Below, one piece after another: positions 34,741-43,200 of a stretch of DNA of 47,223 nucleotides. Under the pieces are notes generated by a model. That model did no database searches. It had not been told where the DNA came from and saw nothing but the letters and a program-made list of their open reading frames with translations. Position numbers and translations under genes: made by a program. The first letter of the stretch is position 1, and every line of letters begins with the position of its first letter. The DNA is from an uncultured Verrucomicrobiota bacterium (GTDB taxonomy: Bacteria; Verrucomicrobiota; Verrucomicrobiia; Limisphaerales; AAA164-E04), in contig CAJXVR010000014.1 in the NCBI GenBank assembly GCA_913061285.1, forward strand, positions 1 to 47,223. The letters run 5' to 3'.

Positions 34741-34791
34741 ATCAGGGGTGAATACCCTCTTAACCTATTGAGGGCAGGGAGGTTACCTGAT
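34741..34791 (-). promoter_or_regulatory. Structured leader candidate of the polysaccharide operon
   Basis: Two stacked 6-bp helices: 34741-34746 (ATCAGG) with 34786-34791 (CCTGAT), and 34761-34766 (TAACCT) with 34780-34785 (AGGTTA). A competing helix pairs 34755-34759 (CCCTC) with 34770-34774 (GAGGG) and excludes the second helix. It lies about 115 nt before the kinase start. A leader-RNA switch is inferred only. Confidence 0.4.
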
Positions 34792-34869
34792 TTCATTTCC
34801 AGTTGTCCAAACAGTAGTAAGGGGTTGTGTGCTCCTTGAAAACGCGCCGATAAACCGCTTAATACCGAC

Positions 34870-34885
34870 ATAAGGGAGCCCTTAT
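34870..34885. repeat. 16-bp palindrome, possible operator
   Basis: ATAAGGG-ag-CCCTTAT, perfect 7-bp arms with a 2-bp centre, about 245 bp upstream of the kinase start. The size suits a dimeric regulator site. A second copy was not found by eye. Confidence 0.4.
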
Positions 34886-34958
34886 TTGTCATCTCTAAGA
34901 GGATTGTGGCTAATTTATGTACCAAAACGCGTTTGTGTCGAATAACGACGTAGCTTTA

Positions 34959-35041
34959 AATGCCGACAAAAACGCGAAATGTCAAGAAATCTGCGAACTC
35001 AAATGTCGCAAAAATTACAAGAACATCCAAGAATGTCGCAA
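34959..35041. repeat. Direct repeats of a TTGCGACATT motif upstream of the polysaccharide operon
   Basis: Two perfect copies of AATGTCGCAA (TTGCGACATT on the minus strand) start at 35002 and 35032, exactly 30 bp apart. Two relaxed copies start at 34959 (AATGCCGACAA) and 34978 (AATGTCAAG). All point the same way. The 30-bp spacing of the perfect pair is close to three helical turns, as for cooperative regulator binding. Confidence 0.5.
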
Positions 35042-35078
35042 TGGCTCTCCCGGCTGGAAGAATCTGAAAATCGAAGGC

Positions 35079-36350
35079 CTAAGTAGATTCAACCAAATAC
35101 GGGATCGTTAGGGGCCCTTGAGGGAGGACAGCGACTCTAGCTCCTTCACCGAGAGTGTCCAGACGACCATTGACGGTTTTGCTAATATCCTGACAGGGGG
35201 TCAAGTGCGCGCCTCGGATGAGCTCGGGCTCCATGGAGCTGAAGACTTGGACCTCGGCTTTGCGCTGAATCAAGGCTTGTATTTGGGCTTGCCACTGTTC
35301 GGGTTTTACGAAGCCTGGGGTGGCCAGCATCGTGAGGATTGCCTCGGGTGAGCTCGCTGATTTTAGCAGGCGATCCATGGGGCTCTCCGCAGGAACGCCC
35401 TCGCGGCATTCGCAGGCCAGGATAAGGAGTCCTTTGTCCTTCAAAATCCTTGCCCCGGCGCTCATGCCCTTGACACCTTGATAGAGATTGAGGTCCAAGG
35501 GGTAGCCACTGTTTGTTGTAATCACGATTTCAAAGGGGGTGTCCACGGGCTGCATTGCCGATTTTCTTACGAATTCGCATCCTTCTTGGTGGGCTTTGAC
35601 GAGATCTCCAGCGAAGACCCCGGTGATTTGCCGAGATTCGTTTAAAGTTACATTGAGCAAGAAGCTCGGTCCGGCCCGCAGTGCGATGTCTCGTAGCTCC
35701 TCCCAGAGAGGGTTTCCTTGGGTCACGCCAAAGGTTGATCGGGGATCGCTGATGTTCGATTCCCCGTGATTACTCATTACCGTCTCCAATCCTGCTACCC
35801 CTGGCATGATCCCTTTCGGGCCTCCGCTGAAGCCAGCGAAGAAGTGGGGTTCGATGAATCCGGTGACGATTCGAAGATCTGCCTCAACGGCAAGCTTGTT
35901 GATCAGAGCAGGAATTCCGCTTCGAGTCGTTCCTAATGGGGTTAAGATCGAGGCATCCTCGCAGTTGTGATTGATCACTCGAAAGTGTTTCACGACGTCA
36001 TCGCCGAGCATTTGCTTCAGCTCCTCGGTGGTGTTCGGGCGATGAGTCCCAAGTTGATTGAGGAGTGTGATATTCTCCCGGGGGTGGTCTTTTAAATGGT
36101 CTAAGAGCCAGGGAATGATTCGCTCATTGGGGGTGGCTCGGGTGATATCAGTGAAGAGGATGCAGATTTTGTCGCTTGGTTTTATCCGCCGCTTCAATGG
36201 CTCAGATCCGATGGGGTTAACGAGAGCGTTCTCGACGGCACCCTGCTCGTTCGCGAGGCCAGGAGCGTGAGTTGGGCTGATGACTGTTGTTCGTGAGTCC
36301 GGTAGATCTATCGGAAGGGAACCTGTTCCGTAGGCGAGTGCGACTCTCAT
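35079..36350 (-). CDS. LarA-like nickel-pincer racemase family protein (DUF2088)
   Basis: 423 residues, the usual LarA length. It matches lactate racemase LarA of Lactiplantibacillus plantarum at key sites: D68-I-T-R71, H103 in GTHR, H169 and K179 in EPHFFAGFSGGPKGIMPG, H195 in SNHGES and K294 in YQGVKGM. These correspond to the catalytic His pair, the Lys that binds the nickel-pincer nucleotide cofactor, the nickel-binding His and the substrate-binding Lys. The family contains racemases and epimerases of many 2-hydroxy acids, so lactate is not assured. No larB, larC or larE for cofactor synthesis lies in the window. It is cytoplasmic with no signal peptide. Confidence 0.9.
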   Translation of the reverse strand: MRVALAYGTGSLPIDLPDSRTTVISPTHAPGLANEQGAVENALVNPIGSEPLKRRIKPSDKICILFTDITRATPNERIIPWLLDHLKDHPRENITLLNQLGTHRPNTTEELKQMLGDDVVKHFRVINHNCEDASILTPLGTTRSGIPALINKLAVEADLRIVTGFIEPHFFAGFSGGPKGIMPGVAGLETVMSNHGESNISDPRSTFGVTQGNPLWEELRDIALRAGPSFLLNVTLNESRQITGVFAGDLVKAHQEGCEFVRKSAMQPVDTPFEIVITTNSGYPLDLNLYQGVKGMSAGARILKDKGLLILACECREGVPAESPMDRLLKSASSPEAILTMLATPGFVKPEQWQAQIQALIQRKAEVQVFSSMEPELIRGAHLTPCQDISKTVNGRLDTLGEGARVAVLPQGPLTIPYLVEST

Positions 36351-36512
36351 AGTTTTTTACGTGGTTGTTTGGTGGAACCTATGCGTTTCAAGCACTCCCT
36401 GCCAGTTTCGAATCTGTTGCGACGATTTTTATAGGAAAAGATTGCTTTCCCCAGGGGGGTTTGGTTTTTTTGATGAGTAGAACCCAGTGTAAAGAAACAA
36501 TTCTATTGCTTT
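36351..36512. promoter_or_regulatory. Divergent gap between larA-like and LRR genes
   Basis: 162 bp between the start of the minus-strand larA-like gene and the plus-strand LRR gene. A/T-rich runs are present, but no confident -35/-10 pair, ribosome site or operator was recognised. Confidence 0.35.
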
Positions 36513-37358
36513 ATGAAGCGAAGTTTATTCGGTGTTTTGAGTTTGGCCTTCTTGTGGAATGCGGCTGGCCTTGTGGGGGTTGCCCAAGAGGCGGCGGAGG
36601 CTCCGAAAGAACCTATTTTTCCTGACAAGAATCTTGAGGCCGTCGTACGAAAATCGGTGTATGCCAAACGCAACAACAACGAGCCAATTACCGAGGATGA
36701 TGTCCTCAACATATCGACGGTCAAGGGTCGCGGGAAGGGGATTCGAGATCTGACCGGGCTTGAGAAATGTCGAAGCTTGGCGCTCTTGGATCTAGCTGGA
36801 AATCAAATCACAGATATCTCGCCAATCGCTAATCTGCCACGGCTTCAATCCTTGGATCTTTCCAATAACGCCATTAGCGATATCGGAACCCTCTCGACCC
36901 TCAAGGCGCTTCAGTATATCGAGCTTTCCAATAATGAGGTGTCAGATCTCAAACCTCTGTCAACGCTGACAAACATGTCGGCCCTCTACCTAGGCTACAA
37001 CCGGATTAAGTATATTTATCCGATTCTCAACTTGCCGAAATTGGCGTCGCTTCATCTGAGTGTCAATGATATCGAGAGCATTGAAGGCATTGGGTCGCTG
37101 AAATGGTTGTCTTCCTTATCCTTGGATGGAAACAAGATTTTCAATCTCTTCCCGCTAGAAGGGTTGCGAAATCTCAACTATCTCTTTTTAGAGTATAATC
37201 GAGTTTCGGATATCGGTCCTCTCATTGCCGCTGCCAAGGCTGACTACGAAGGGGAAAAACGCTTTGCGCCATTCCTTCACTTCTACGTCAAAGGAAATCG
37301 GATTCCTCGAACTCAGCTCGACAAGATCAAAGACTACGGAGTTCGGGTGTTTCGATAG
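36513..37358 (+). CDS. Exported leucine-rich-repeat protein (internalin-like)
   Basis: 281 residues with signal peptide (FGVLSLAFLWNAAGLVGVAQ). A cap region (FPDKNLEAVVRKSVYAK, as in internalin-type and bacterial LRR proteins) precedes about seven 22-residue repeats of the form LxxLxLxxNxIxDIxPL (for example LDLAGNQITDISPI, LDLSNNAISDIGTL, IELSNNEVSDLKPL). The C-terminal 45 residues form a different closing domain. Such proteins bind other proteins or glycans on the surface or in the periplasm. The gene is monocistronic and followed by a good terminator. No ligand can be named. Confidence 0.9.
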   Translation: MKRSLFGVLSLAFLWNAAGLVGVAQEAAEAPKEPIFPDKNLEAVVRKSVYAKRNNNEPITEDDVLNISTVKGRGKGIRDLTGLEKCRSLALLDLAGNQITDISPIANLPRLQSLDLSNNAISDIGTLSTLKALQYIELSNNEVSDLKPLSTLTNMSALYLGYNRIKYIYPILNLPKLASLHLSVNDIESIEGIGSLKWLSSLSLDGNKIFNLFPLEGLRNLNYLFLEYNRVSDIGPLIAAAKADYEGEKRFAPFLHFYVKGNRIPRTQLDKIKDYGVRVFR

Positions 37359-37384
37359 ACGCTTACGTAAAACTCAATTTGCAG

Positions 37385-37414
37385 ACCCCTTGGTAGCCAT
37401 CAAGGGGTTTTTTT
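37385..37414 (+). terminator. Rho-independent terminator of the LRR gene
   Basis: An 8-bp stem ACCCCTTG (37385-37392) with CAAGGGGT (37401-37408), an 8-nt loop and a run of seven T (37408-37414), 26 bp past the stop codon. Confidence 0.92.
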
Positions 37415-38148
37415 GTGCCCGCTCATAAGATGGCATTCGGTCGCTTCGAAACCGATGGTCTCTGGCCTAGCCGTGGATATGGCTTCCTCTCGATGGTTGG
37501 GACAGTTCAGTGAACGACCGGCTCATTGAGTCAGCGTTCCACGGAGTGGAGGGGTTCTTTGATCATCACGGAAGCTCATCAAAGAGCCCCTCTTCTGTGA
37601 TCGCTCAGCGTTTCGCTTCCCGTTTGCTTTCTAAGGGGGCAACGCGGGGATAGGAATCCCTCTTCAGACAAGTCCGATGATATTCCAACGCTGTGACGCT
37701 CCTGGGCCTAGTGGCGTACATTCGCGGAACGACGGCGCCGATTCTGTGTCGTAGAGGTGGGAGGTGTCATCATATCGCCGTGAACGCTCACTCTAAGGAG
37801 AAGAACTCTGTCTTCAATGAATCCATCACGGTTCTAGGTGAGATTCTTATTTGCCATGGCATCACACGAAGCTTTCGCTGCGTTCACCGTGCGCGGAGTC
37901 GGGTCGTGAAACATGGGAAGAATGACGTGTTACTGTTGGTTTAGAGGAGTTAGGTAAGTCTGGCTACGGGAGCCCTGTGAGCTCTAGTAGCGCTTGCTAG
38001 CGTCGAGTAGCGAAGTTCTGTGTGGGGGCTGTTCTATCGTTCTCGAAAATGCAGTGATTTTTTATTCTGCTGTAACTTGTTGATGAAGCGAGATTTGAAG
38101 GCTTGATCAATATAAGAAGTAGATAGGGGTTTCATTGGGGGAGGCTTG
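37415..38148. other. Large non-coding interval with RNA-like structure
   Basis: About 730 bp without a supported gene. An 83-codon frame at 37693-37944 has no ribosome site, recognisable domain or protein-like composition. The interval contains the interlocking inverted repeats at 37549-37601, a small hairpin GGGAT-agga-ATCCC at 37647-37660 and, near its right edge, a sigma-54-like site. No IS ends, tRNA or known riboswitch were recognised. A small RNA gene is possible. Confidence 0.5.
37549..37601 (+). ncRNA. Possible structured RNA with two interlocking inverted repeats
   Basis: Arm A (37549-37563, GAGGGGTTCTTTGAT) pairs with arm C (37578-37592) over 15 bp with one wobble. Arm B (37565-37574, ATCACGGAAG), inside the A-C loop, pairs with arm D (37592-37601, CTTCTGTGAT) over 10 bp with one wobble. 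The order A-B-C-D makes the helices mutually exclusive or pseudoknotted. Both wobbles (T55-G86, G70-T96) are G-U only in a plus-strand RNA and would be A-C mismatches on the minus strand. No strong T run follows, so a plain terminator is less likely. Confidence 0.4.
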
Positions 38149-38165
38149 TTGGCATTGCTCTTGCA
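38149..38165 (+). promoter_or_regulatory. Sigma-54 (-24/-12) promoter candidate for the OpgH-like gene
   Basis: TTGGCATT-gctc-TTGCA has GG and GC exactly 12 bp apart and matches YTGGCACG-N4-TTGCW at all but two positions. Transcription would begin near 38176, very close to the ATG at 38179. It partly overlaps a 6-bp hairpin (CATTGC-tctt-GCAATG, 38153-38168). Confidence 0.45.
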
Positions 38166-38178
38166 ATGAGCTTTGTGA

Positions 38179-40173
38179 ATGGGAGAAGTAGTTTGGAAAA
38201 CGAGGCGTCCGAGTGGAGGGAGTGCTGGCCTTGCCACCGAAGGGGGGGCGCTTCAGTGCTCTAAGAATGGAAGAGGTTTCCCGCCTGGGGCCGAACGGGT
38301 GGTTGTCGAGCTGCCTCTCGGAGCTCAGGCTGCGAGCAATCCTCTTGAGGTGCGCAGGATGGCCTGGCGTCTGTGGGTGTTGCGGATGAAGCTGAAATGG
38401 GAGGGGCGGTTCTCAGAGGCCTCCCTTTCCGGATGGGGGAATTCAGAGTATAGGGCGACCTTAGTGTGTCTTGGCCTTAGATTGGTTAATGAGTATGCGC
38501 GTTTAGCGTTGCTTGTATTAGTGGGCGGGGGAGCGTGTTGGGGGCTCAATTACCTAGTGTTGGACTCGTCTCATCTCGACACGGTTGGTGCCACCTTGTT
38601 TTTTGGCGTCTTCTCATTGGTTCAATTTTTTGGATGGCTCGTATTGTTGTTTCATGGGATCGGCTTTCTCCGCTTGCATGGCCGGCAGAAGCTTTCCTCG
38701 ACTACGGTTGGTAAGGCATGCGGTGAGTCGGATGGTGTCTTGGCGAGAACGGCGGTCGTGATGCCCGTTTACCATGAGTCGGTGCCAGAGGTTGAGCGTC
38801 GGATTCGAGCCATGCTTGAGAGTTTTCGCGAGGCGGGGCTCTCACGCTTGGTAGAGTTTTACGTGCTGAGCGACAGCACGAGGGAGATAGTTCAGCTTGA
38901 GGAGGATGCGATGGTGAAACGCTTGGAATCTGCTGCGTCTTCCAATGGTGGGGCTTCCATTGCGGTTCAATTGGTTCGCCGTCCCTACCGGGACGACTAT
39001 AAAGCCGGTAATGTTCGGCATTTTCTGGAGCATCATGGAGCGGCACATGATTACTTCTTCGTTCTCGACGCCGACAGTTTGATTTCCGGGAAGCGGCTCT
39101 TTCAGATGATTCGCCGTATGGAAAGAGAGCCTCGATTGGGAATTCTTCAAACATCTGTGCTACCCCTGGGAGGACGGGCCTTATTTACCCGTGTGTGGCA
39201 GTATTCCTTGTGGCGAACGACTCCGCTTTTCTGCGCTGGCTTGGAATGGGTCATGGGAAACCGTTCTGTTTACTGGGGGCACAATGCGCTCATTCGAGTC
39301 GAACCCTTTTTTCGACATGCCCGATTGCCTGTTTTGCCGGGGCGAGCGCCGCTTGGAGGCAGAATCTTGAGTCAGGATATCGTTGAGGCAGCCCTCTTGG
39401 GCCGGGCCGGGTATGACGTGGCTTGGGAAATTGAACCGGGCGGTTCTTTTGATGAGATTCCGCCGGACGTGATTCGTTATGGAGAGCGGGATCGTCGTTG
39501 GTATCAAGGGAATTTGCAGCACTTTTGGTTGGTTTTTGGTGACGGGTTTCGCTTGATGCACCGGCTCTACTTTATCTACGGAATCGTGACCTATCTGATG
39601 AGTGCGTTGATCGTCGGCTTACTCGGCTATGGCTTGATTGATGTGGCGTTCATCTCTGCGCCCGCTCAGGGGGAGTGGACTCTCTGGCTCTTATTGGGTT
39701 CGGTCCCTTTGCTTCAGTGGCTTCCGAAGATGCTCGGCTTTGTTTATTGGTTCGATCGAGATCAAGGGCTAGGGCGTCAACTCTTGTCTTCGCTTCTGGA
39801 CATTGTTTGCAGCGCTCTAATCTACCCTTCCTTGATGTTCTTACATTGCCGTTTCCTTACCTCCTTTCTGTGTGGGCGAACGGTCGAATGGGGGACTCAA
39901 GGTCGGAATCATGAGGGCAGCGTTCAGTGGAGGGCGGCGGCGGAGTCGTTTTGGATGCCGACATTGATCGCGATGGTTGTGATCGCTGTTTCTAGTTTCA
40001 AGGCGCCTCAGTTCCTTGTTTGTGTCTGGTTACTTCTGCTCGGTTGGCTGTTTTCGATTCCGCTCGCAGTTTGGAGTTCGAGGCCAGTCTTGGGAGAGCG
40101 ATTGGGACGCTACTTGGAGCTGCCAATGTCCGTTGAGGATTCGCGTTGGCTTCGTAGAGCAGGCTTGGAGTGA
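38179..40173 (+). CDS. OpgH/MdoH-like membrane glucosyltransferase
   Basis: 664 residues at most. It resembles E. coli OpgH, the inner-membrane glucosyltransferase for periplasmic glucan backbones, but is shorter (847 in E. coli). Two membrane helices (about 108-165) precede a GT2 domain: TAVVMPVYHESV, FVLDADSLISG, LGILQTSVLP, VYWGHNALIRVEPF, LPGRAPLGGRILSQDIVEAALLGRAGY and RDRRWYQGNLQHF. Four or so further helices end the protein. The start is uncertain: the ATG at 38359 (Met61) has GAGG 8 nt upstream and fits a promoter at 38149-38165, whereas 38179 would give an almost leaderless message. No opgG neighbour was found. It leads a same-strand group of secreted proteins, so its product may be an extracellular or envelope glucan. 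Confidence 0.85.
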   Translation: MGEVVWKTRRPSGGSAGLATEGGALQCSKNGRGFPPGAERVVVELPLGAQAASNPLEVRRMAWRLWVLRMKLKWEGRFSEASLSGWGNSEYRATLVCLGLRLVNEYARLALLVLVGGGACWGLNYLVLDSSHLDTVGATLFFGVFSLVQFFGWLVLLFHGIGFLRLHGRQKLSSTTVGKACGESDGVLARTAVVMPVYHESVPEVERRIRAMLESFREAGLSRLVEFYVLSDSTREIVQLEEDAMVKRLESAASSNGGASIAVQLVRRPYRDDYKAGNVRHFLEHHGAAHDYFFVLDADSLISGKRLFQMIRRMEREPRLGILQTSVLPLGGRALFTRVWQYSLWRTTPLFCAGLEWVMGNRSVYWGHNALIRVEPFFRHARLPVLPGRAPLGGRILSQDIVEAALLGRAGYDVAWEIEPGGSFDEIPPDVIRYGERDRRWYQGNLQHFWLVFGDGFRLMHRLYFIYGIVTYLMSALIVGLLGYGLIDVAFISAPAQGEWTLWLLLGSVPLLQWLPKMLGFVYWFDRDQGLGRQLLSSLLDIVCSALIYPSLMFLHCRFLTSFLCGRTVEWGTQGRNHEGSVQWRAAAESFWMPTLIAMVVIAVSSFKAPQFLVCVWLLLLGWLFSIPLAVWSSRPVLGERLGRYLELPMSVEDSRWLRRAGLE

Positions 40174-40206
40174 GTTTGGAACAGTTCGGAGCGTGTGTTG
40201 TTTTTT

Positions 40207-40211
40207 GGAGG
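40207..40211 (+). promoter_or_regulatory. Shine-Dalgarno GGAGG fixing the start of the PA14 protein
   Basis: GGAGGAAAG begins at 40207, 11 nt before the ATG at 40223. This ATG is followed by a signal peptide, whereas the longer open frame from 40016 overlaps the OpgH-like gene and has no such site. Confidence 0.75.
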
Positions 40212-40222
40212 AAAGTGATCGT

Positions 40223-43200
40223 ATGAAATTATGTGAAAGGTTGAAAAATCTTGGGGCTGTGGCGTTTTGGCAGCTTGGGTGTTGTTTCGTTGCTCTATGG
40301 GGGGTGGCCTTGGATGGCGCTGCCCAGGTGCCCTTGGATGGTTCCCTGGATATCCCTTGGGGGCACTATTCTACGGCTCCCTCAAATGATCCCGCAGCGA
40401 TCGAGGTTCTTGAGGACGGCTTGGTACTGAAGGGCAACGGCCAAGATATTTGGACTGTGGCGGATTCTTTTGACTATGCCTTTGTTCCTTGGTCTGGGGA
40501 TGGGGTGTTTGTTTGCCGCATCGTTGCCTTGAATGCAAAGCATGAGTGGGCCAAGGCAGGGATCATGATTCGGGACGCTTTGACGCCGGATTCTTCCCAT
40601 GCCTTCGTGAGTGTGACGCCGAACAAGGGAGTGAACTTCATTCGCCGTGTCGCGTCCGGACTGGAGAGCTTGGATGATAATCACCATCAGTTGCGGCGGG
40701 GGGTCTTTGGGGAGGATTCTACCTTTGTTCAGCGGAGTCCATTGGGACCTAAAACGGCAAGCGGCGCAATCACAGAGGCCGAGCCGCAGCGCTGGATTAA
40801 GCTGGTCCGGCGAGGGGAGACTATTCAGGCTTATGATTCGATTGATGGTGTTGATTGGAGTTGGCTAGGAACAGACCGAATCGACCTGGGGACGGATGTC
40901 TTTGTCGGCTTGGCGCTTAGTAGTCATGATTCGGAGGAGTTCGCGAGTGTTCAGATGGATTCGTGGTCGGCATCAGCGGCACCGGTGTCGTTCGCTGATG
41001 AACCGCTGGTGATCGATTCCGCAGCATTCCAAGGGAAAGGGACTGGGACTGGACTGAGGGGAGAGTATTTCCCGAGCCCTGCTTTTGAGGGGGAACCGTT
41101 GGTTCGAATTGATCCGCAGATTGATTTGAACTGGAACGAGGCAGCTCCCTGGCCCGAGTTTCCCAAGAATCACTTTGGCGTTCGATGGCAAGGCCAGTTG
41201 GAGGCCGACCTTTCTGGAATTCACTTCATTCATCTACAGAGTGATGATCGTGCCCGCTTGTGGTTGGATGGAGCCTTGGTCATTGACGAATGGCAGGAGC
41301 ATTCGAACAGTGAATCAAGCGCCTTGGTTTCATTTGAGGCGGGACGTCGCTACACCCTAAGGATTGATTATTTTGAGAATCGGGGCGATGCCTCAATACG
41401 TCTTCTCTGGAGTCACCCTAGCCGGCCCAAACAGCTCATTCCCAGTGATCGGTTATACGCCGAAGTTCCCGATGATGATGGCGATTTGCTCCCTGACCGT
41501 TGGGAAGAGCGTGTGGGCTTGAGTTCGTCGGATCCAACTGATGGAGCCGGAATTGTCCGCGAGCATGAGCTTTCTTATGCAGAATTGTTTCGGGTAGGGG
41601 AGAATCCTGGTGTTCTTGCTGGGCCTGCCTTTTCTGAAGACCATCCTTCCGGTGTTTTGGCTTCGGACTCGGTGGAGAGTGCTTGGCGGCAATCGGATCT
41701 GGGACCCGCGGGGCATCCTGGATCATCTTTGTTCGATGAGACTTTTGAACGCTTAGAGATCGCAAGTCATGGCGTGGCGATAGGGGGCATTCGCGATGGG
41801 GTGCATTTTGTGTCTCAGAGGATTGTAGGGGATTTTGTTTTCACCGCTAAGGTGGCTTCCTTGCAATCGTCGTCATCTGCGGCGCTTGCCGGTCTGATGA
41901 TTCGAGAGTCTCTGTTGTCGGAGGGGCCTTCGTTGTTCTGGGGCCGGAATAATTCTGAGCAATTCGAACTTCATTGTCGCGAGCAGTTCGCTGTGCCAGC
42001 TATGTCGTGGAGTGAAGGGGGGAGCGGGGCGTGGCTGCGGATCGAACGCCTCGGAACGGTCTTGCGTGCGTGGGAATCAAACGACGGAGACGATTGGCGT
42101 TGGTTTGCAAGCCATGAATTGGGCCAGCAGGAGGAGGTGCATGTGGGGCTTGCCATTGCCAGTCAGAGTGGCGATGAGTTGGCTGAGGCGTTCATCACTG
42201 ACATCGATCTTGATCTCAAGAAAAAGCCAAAGAAGCCCAAGAAAGCGGATTCGGGACGAGGAAACGGTCTGGCTGCGACGTACTTTTTTGGTGAGGAACA
42301 GCGTCAACGAGTGGATGCCCAGATTGATTTTGATTGGGATACGGGGGCTCCATTGGTTGATTTTCCTTCCGATGAGTTTGGCGTTCGCTGGGAGGGGATT
42401 CTTGAGGTTCCGGAAACCGATGAGTATCTGATGGGTATTGTCTCAGACGACGGGGCGCGTCTTTGGATTGATGATGTTTTGGTCTTGGACGATTGGGCGG
42501 ATTCAGGACGGGAGACTGATCGGGTAAGGCTCGATTTGCAGAAGGATCGTTTGTACCGAGTGAGAGTGGAGTACTACGAGCGGTTTGGGGAAGCGATTGT
42601 TCATTGGTTTTGGGCGAGTCTCGAGATTCCTTGGAGTATTGTCCCCAAGTCCCAGCTTTACTCGGATGCCGAGCGGATGCGTGAGGCCTACCAGGAGAGT
42701 TGGGCATCTCGAATTCCCGAGGAACGGTTTTTTGATCGCCAATCGGTCATAGGGGATGGCGAGGTGGAGGCTCATCCGGCGAACAAGGCTTTCAAACGTA
42801 AAGAAGGGCTCCGTCGCTCTGAACTCTCGCTCGAGTTGTCGAGTGAGTTGAAGCTTGTTGATGGCTTAGCTCATCGTGGGGATTGGGAGGCTTTGGAAGG
42901 GCAATTGGTGTGCCAGAGTCGGAATGGTTCTGTTTCTCTCGAGTTCTCTGTTGAGGAACCGGGGCTTTATTACGCTGAAGTCAGCGGCGGCGAGGCGGTG
43001 CCGCACCGCGATAAACTCTACGATATCGATCTCCGCTTGGACGAGGTCGACATTGGGAGCGTTTTTCTTCTCGCAGGGGATCGTGAATCGGCGGGCTTCT
43101 ATACGCCTTTCTTGTCGGAAGGGGAGCATGCCTTGGATTTGTCTTGGCGAAACGCTCAGGACAGGCGCTCCTTGCGACTCGATCAGGTGAAGTTGTTCCG

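Larger units (their letters stand above)
34627..35078 (-). promoter_or_regulatory. Long non-coding region upstream of the polysaccharide operon
   Basis: 452 bp between the LarA-like gene and the BY-kinase, both on the minus strand. It has no supported ORF. It holds repeated TTGCGACATT-type motifs (34959-35041), a 16-bp near-palindrome (34870-34885) and a structured segment (34741-34791), each listed separately. A perfect TTGACA (minus strand, about 34980-34985) could be a -35 box, but the -10 at 17 bp is poor. Operon control probably resides here. Confidence 0.55.

Noticed and set aside
34917-35111. A 64-codon Cys/Lys/Asn-rich plus-strand frame upstream of the polysaccharide operon
   Set aside because: It is created by the repeated AATGTCGCAA motifs, lacks a ribosome site and opposes the flanking genes; regulatory DNA explains it better.
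37693-37944. An 83-codon open frame in the large non-coding interval
   Set aside because: No ribosome site, no domain, irregular basic composition and no neighbours in register; most likely chance.
40016-40222. A 69-residue N-terminal extension of the PA14 protein
   Set aside because: It overlaps the OpgH-like gene by about 160 bp; the ATG at 40223 has GGAGG upstream and a signal peptide directly after it.
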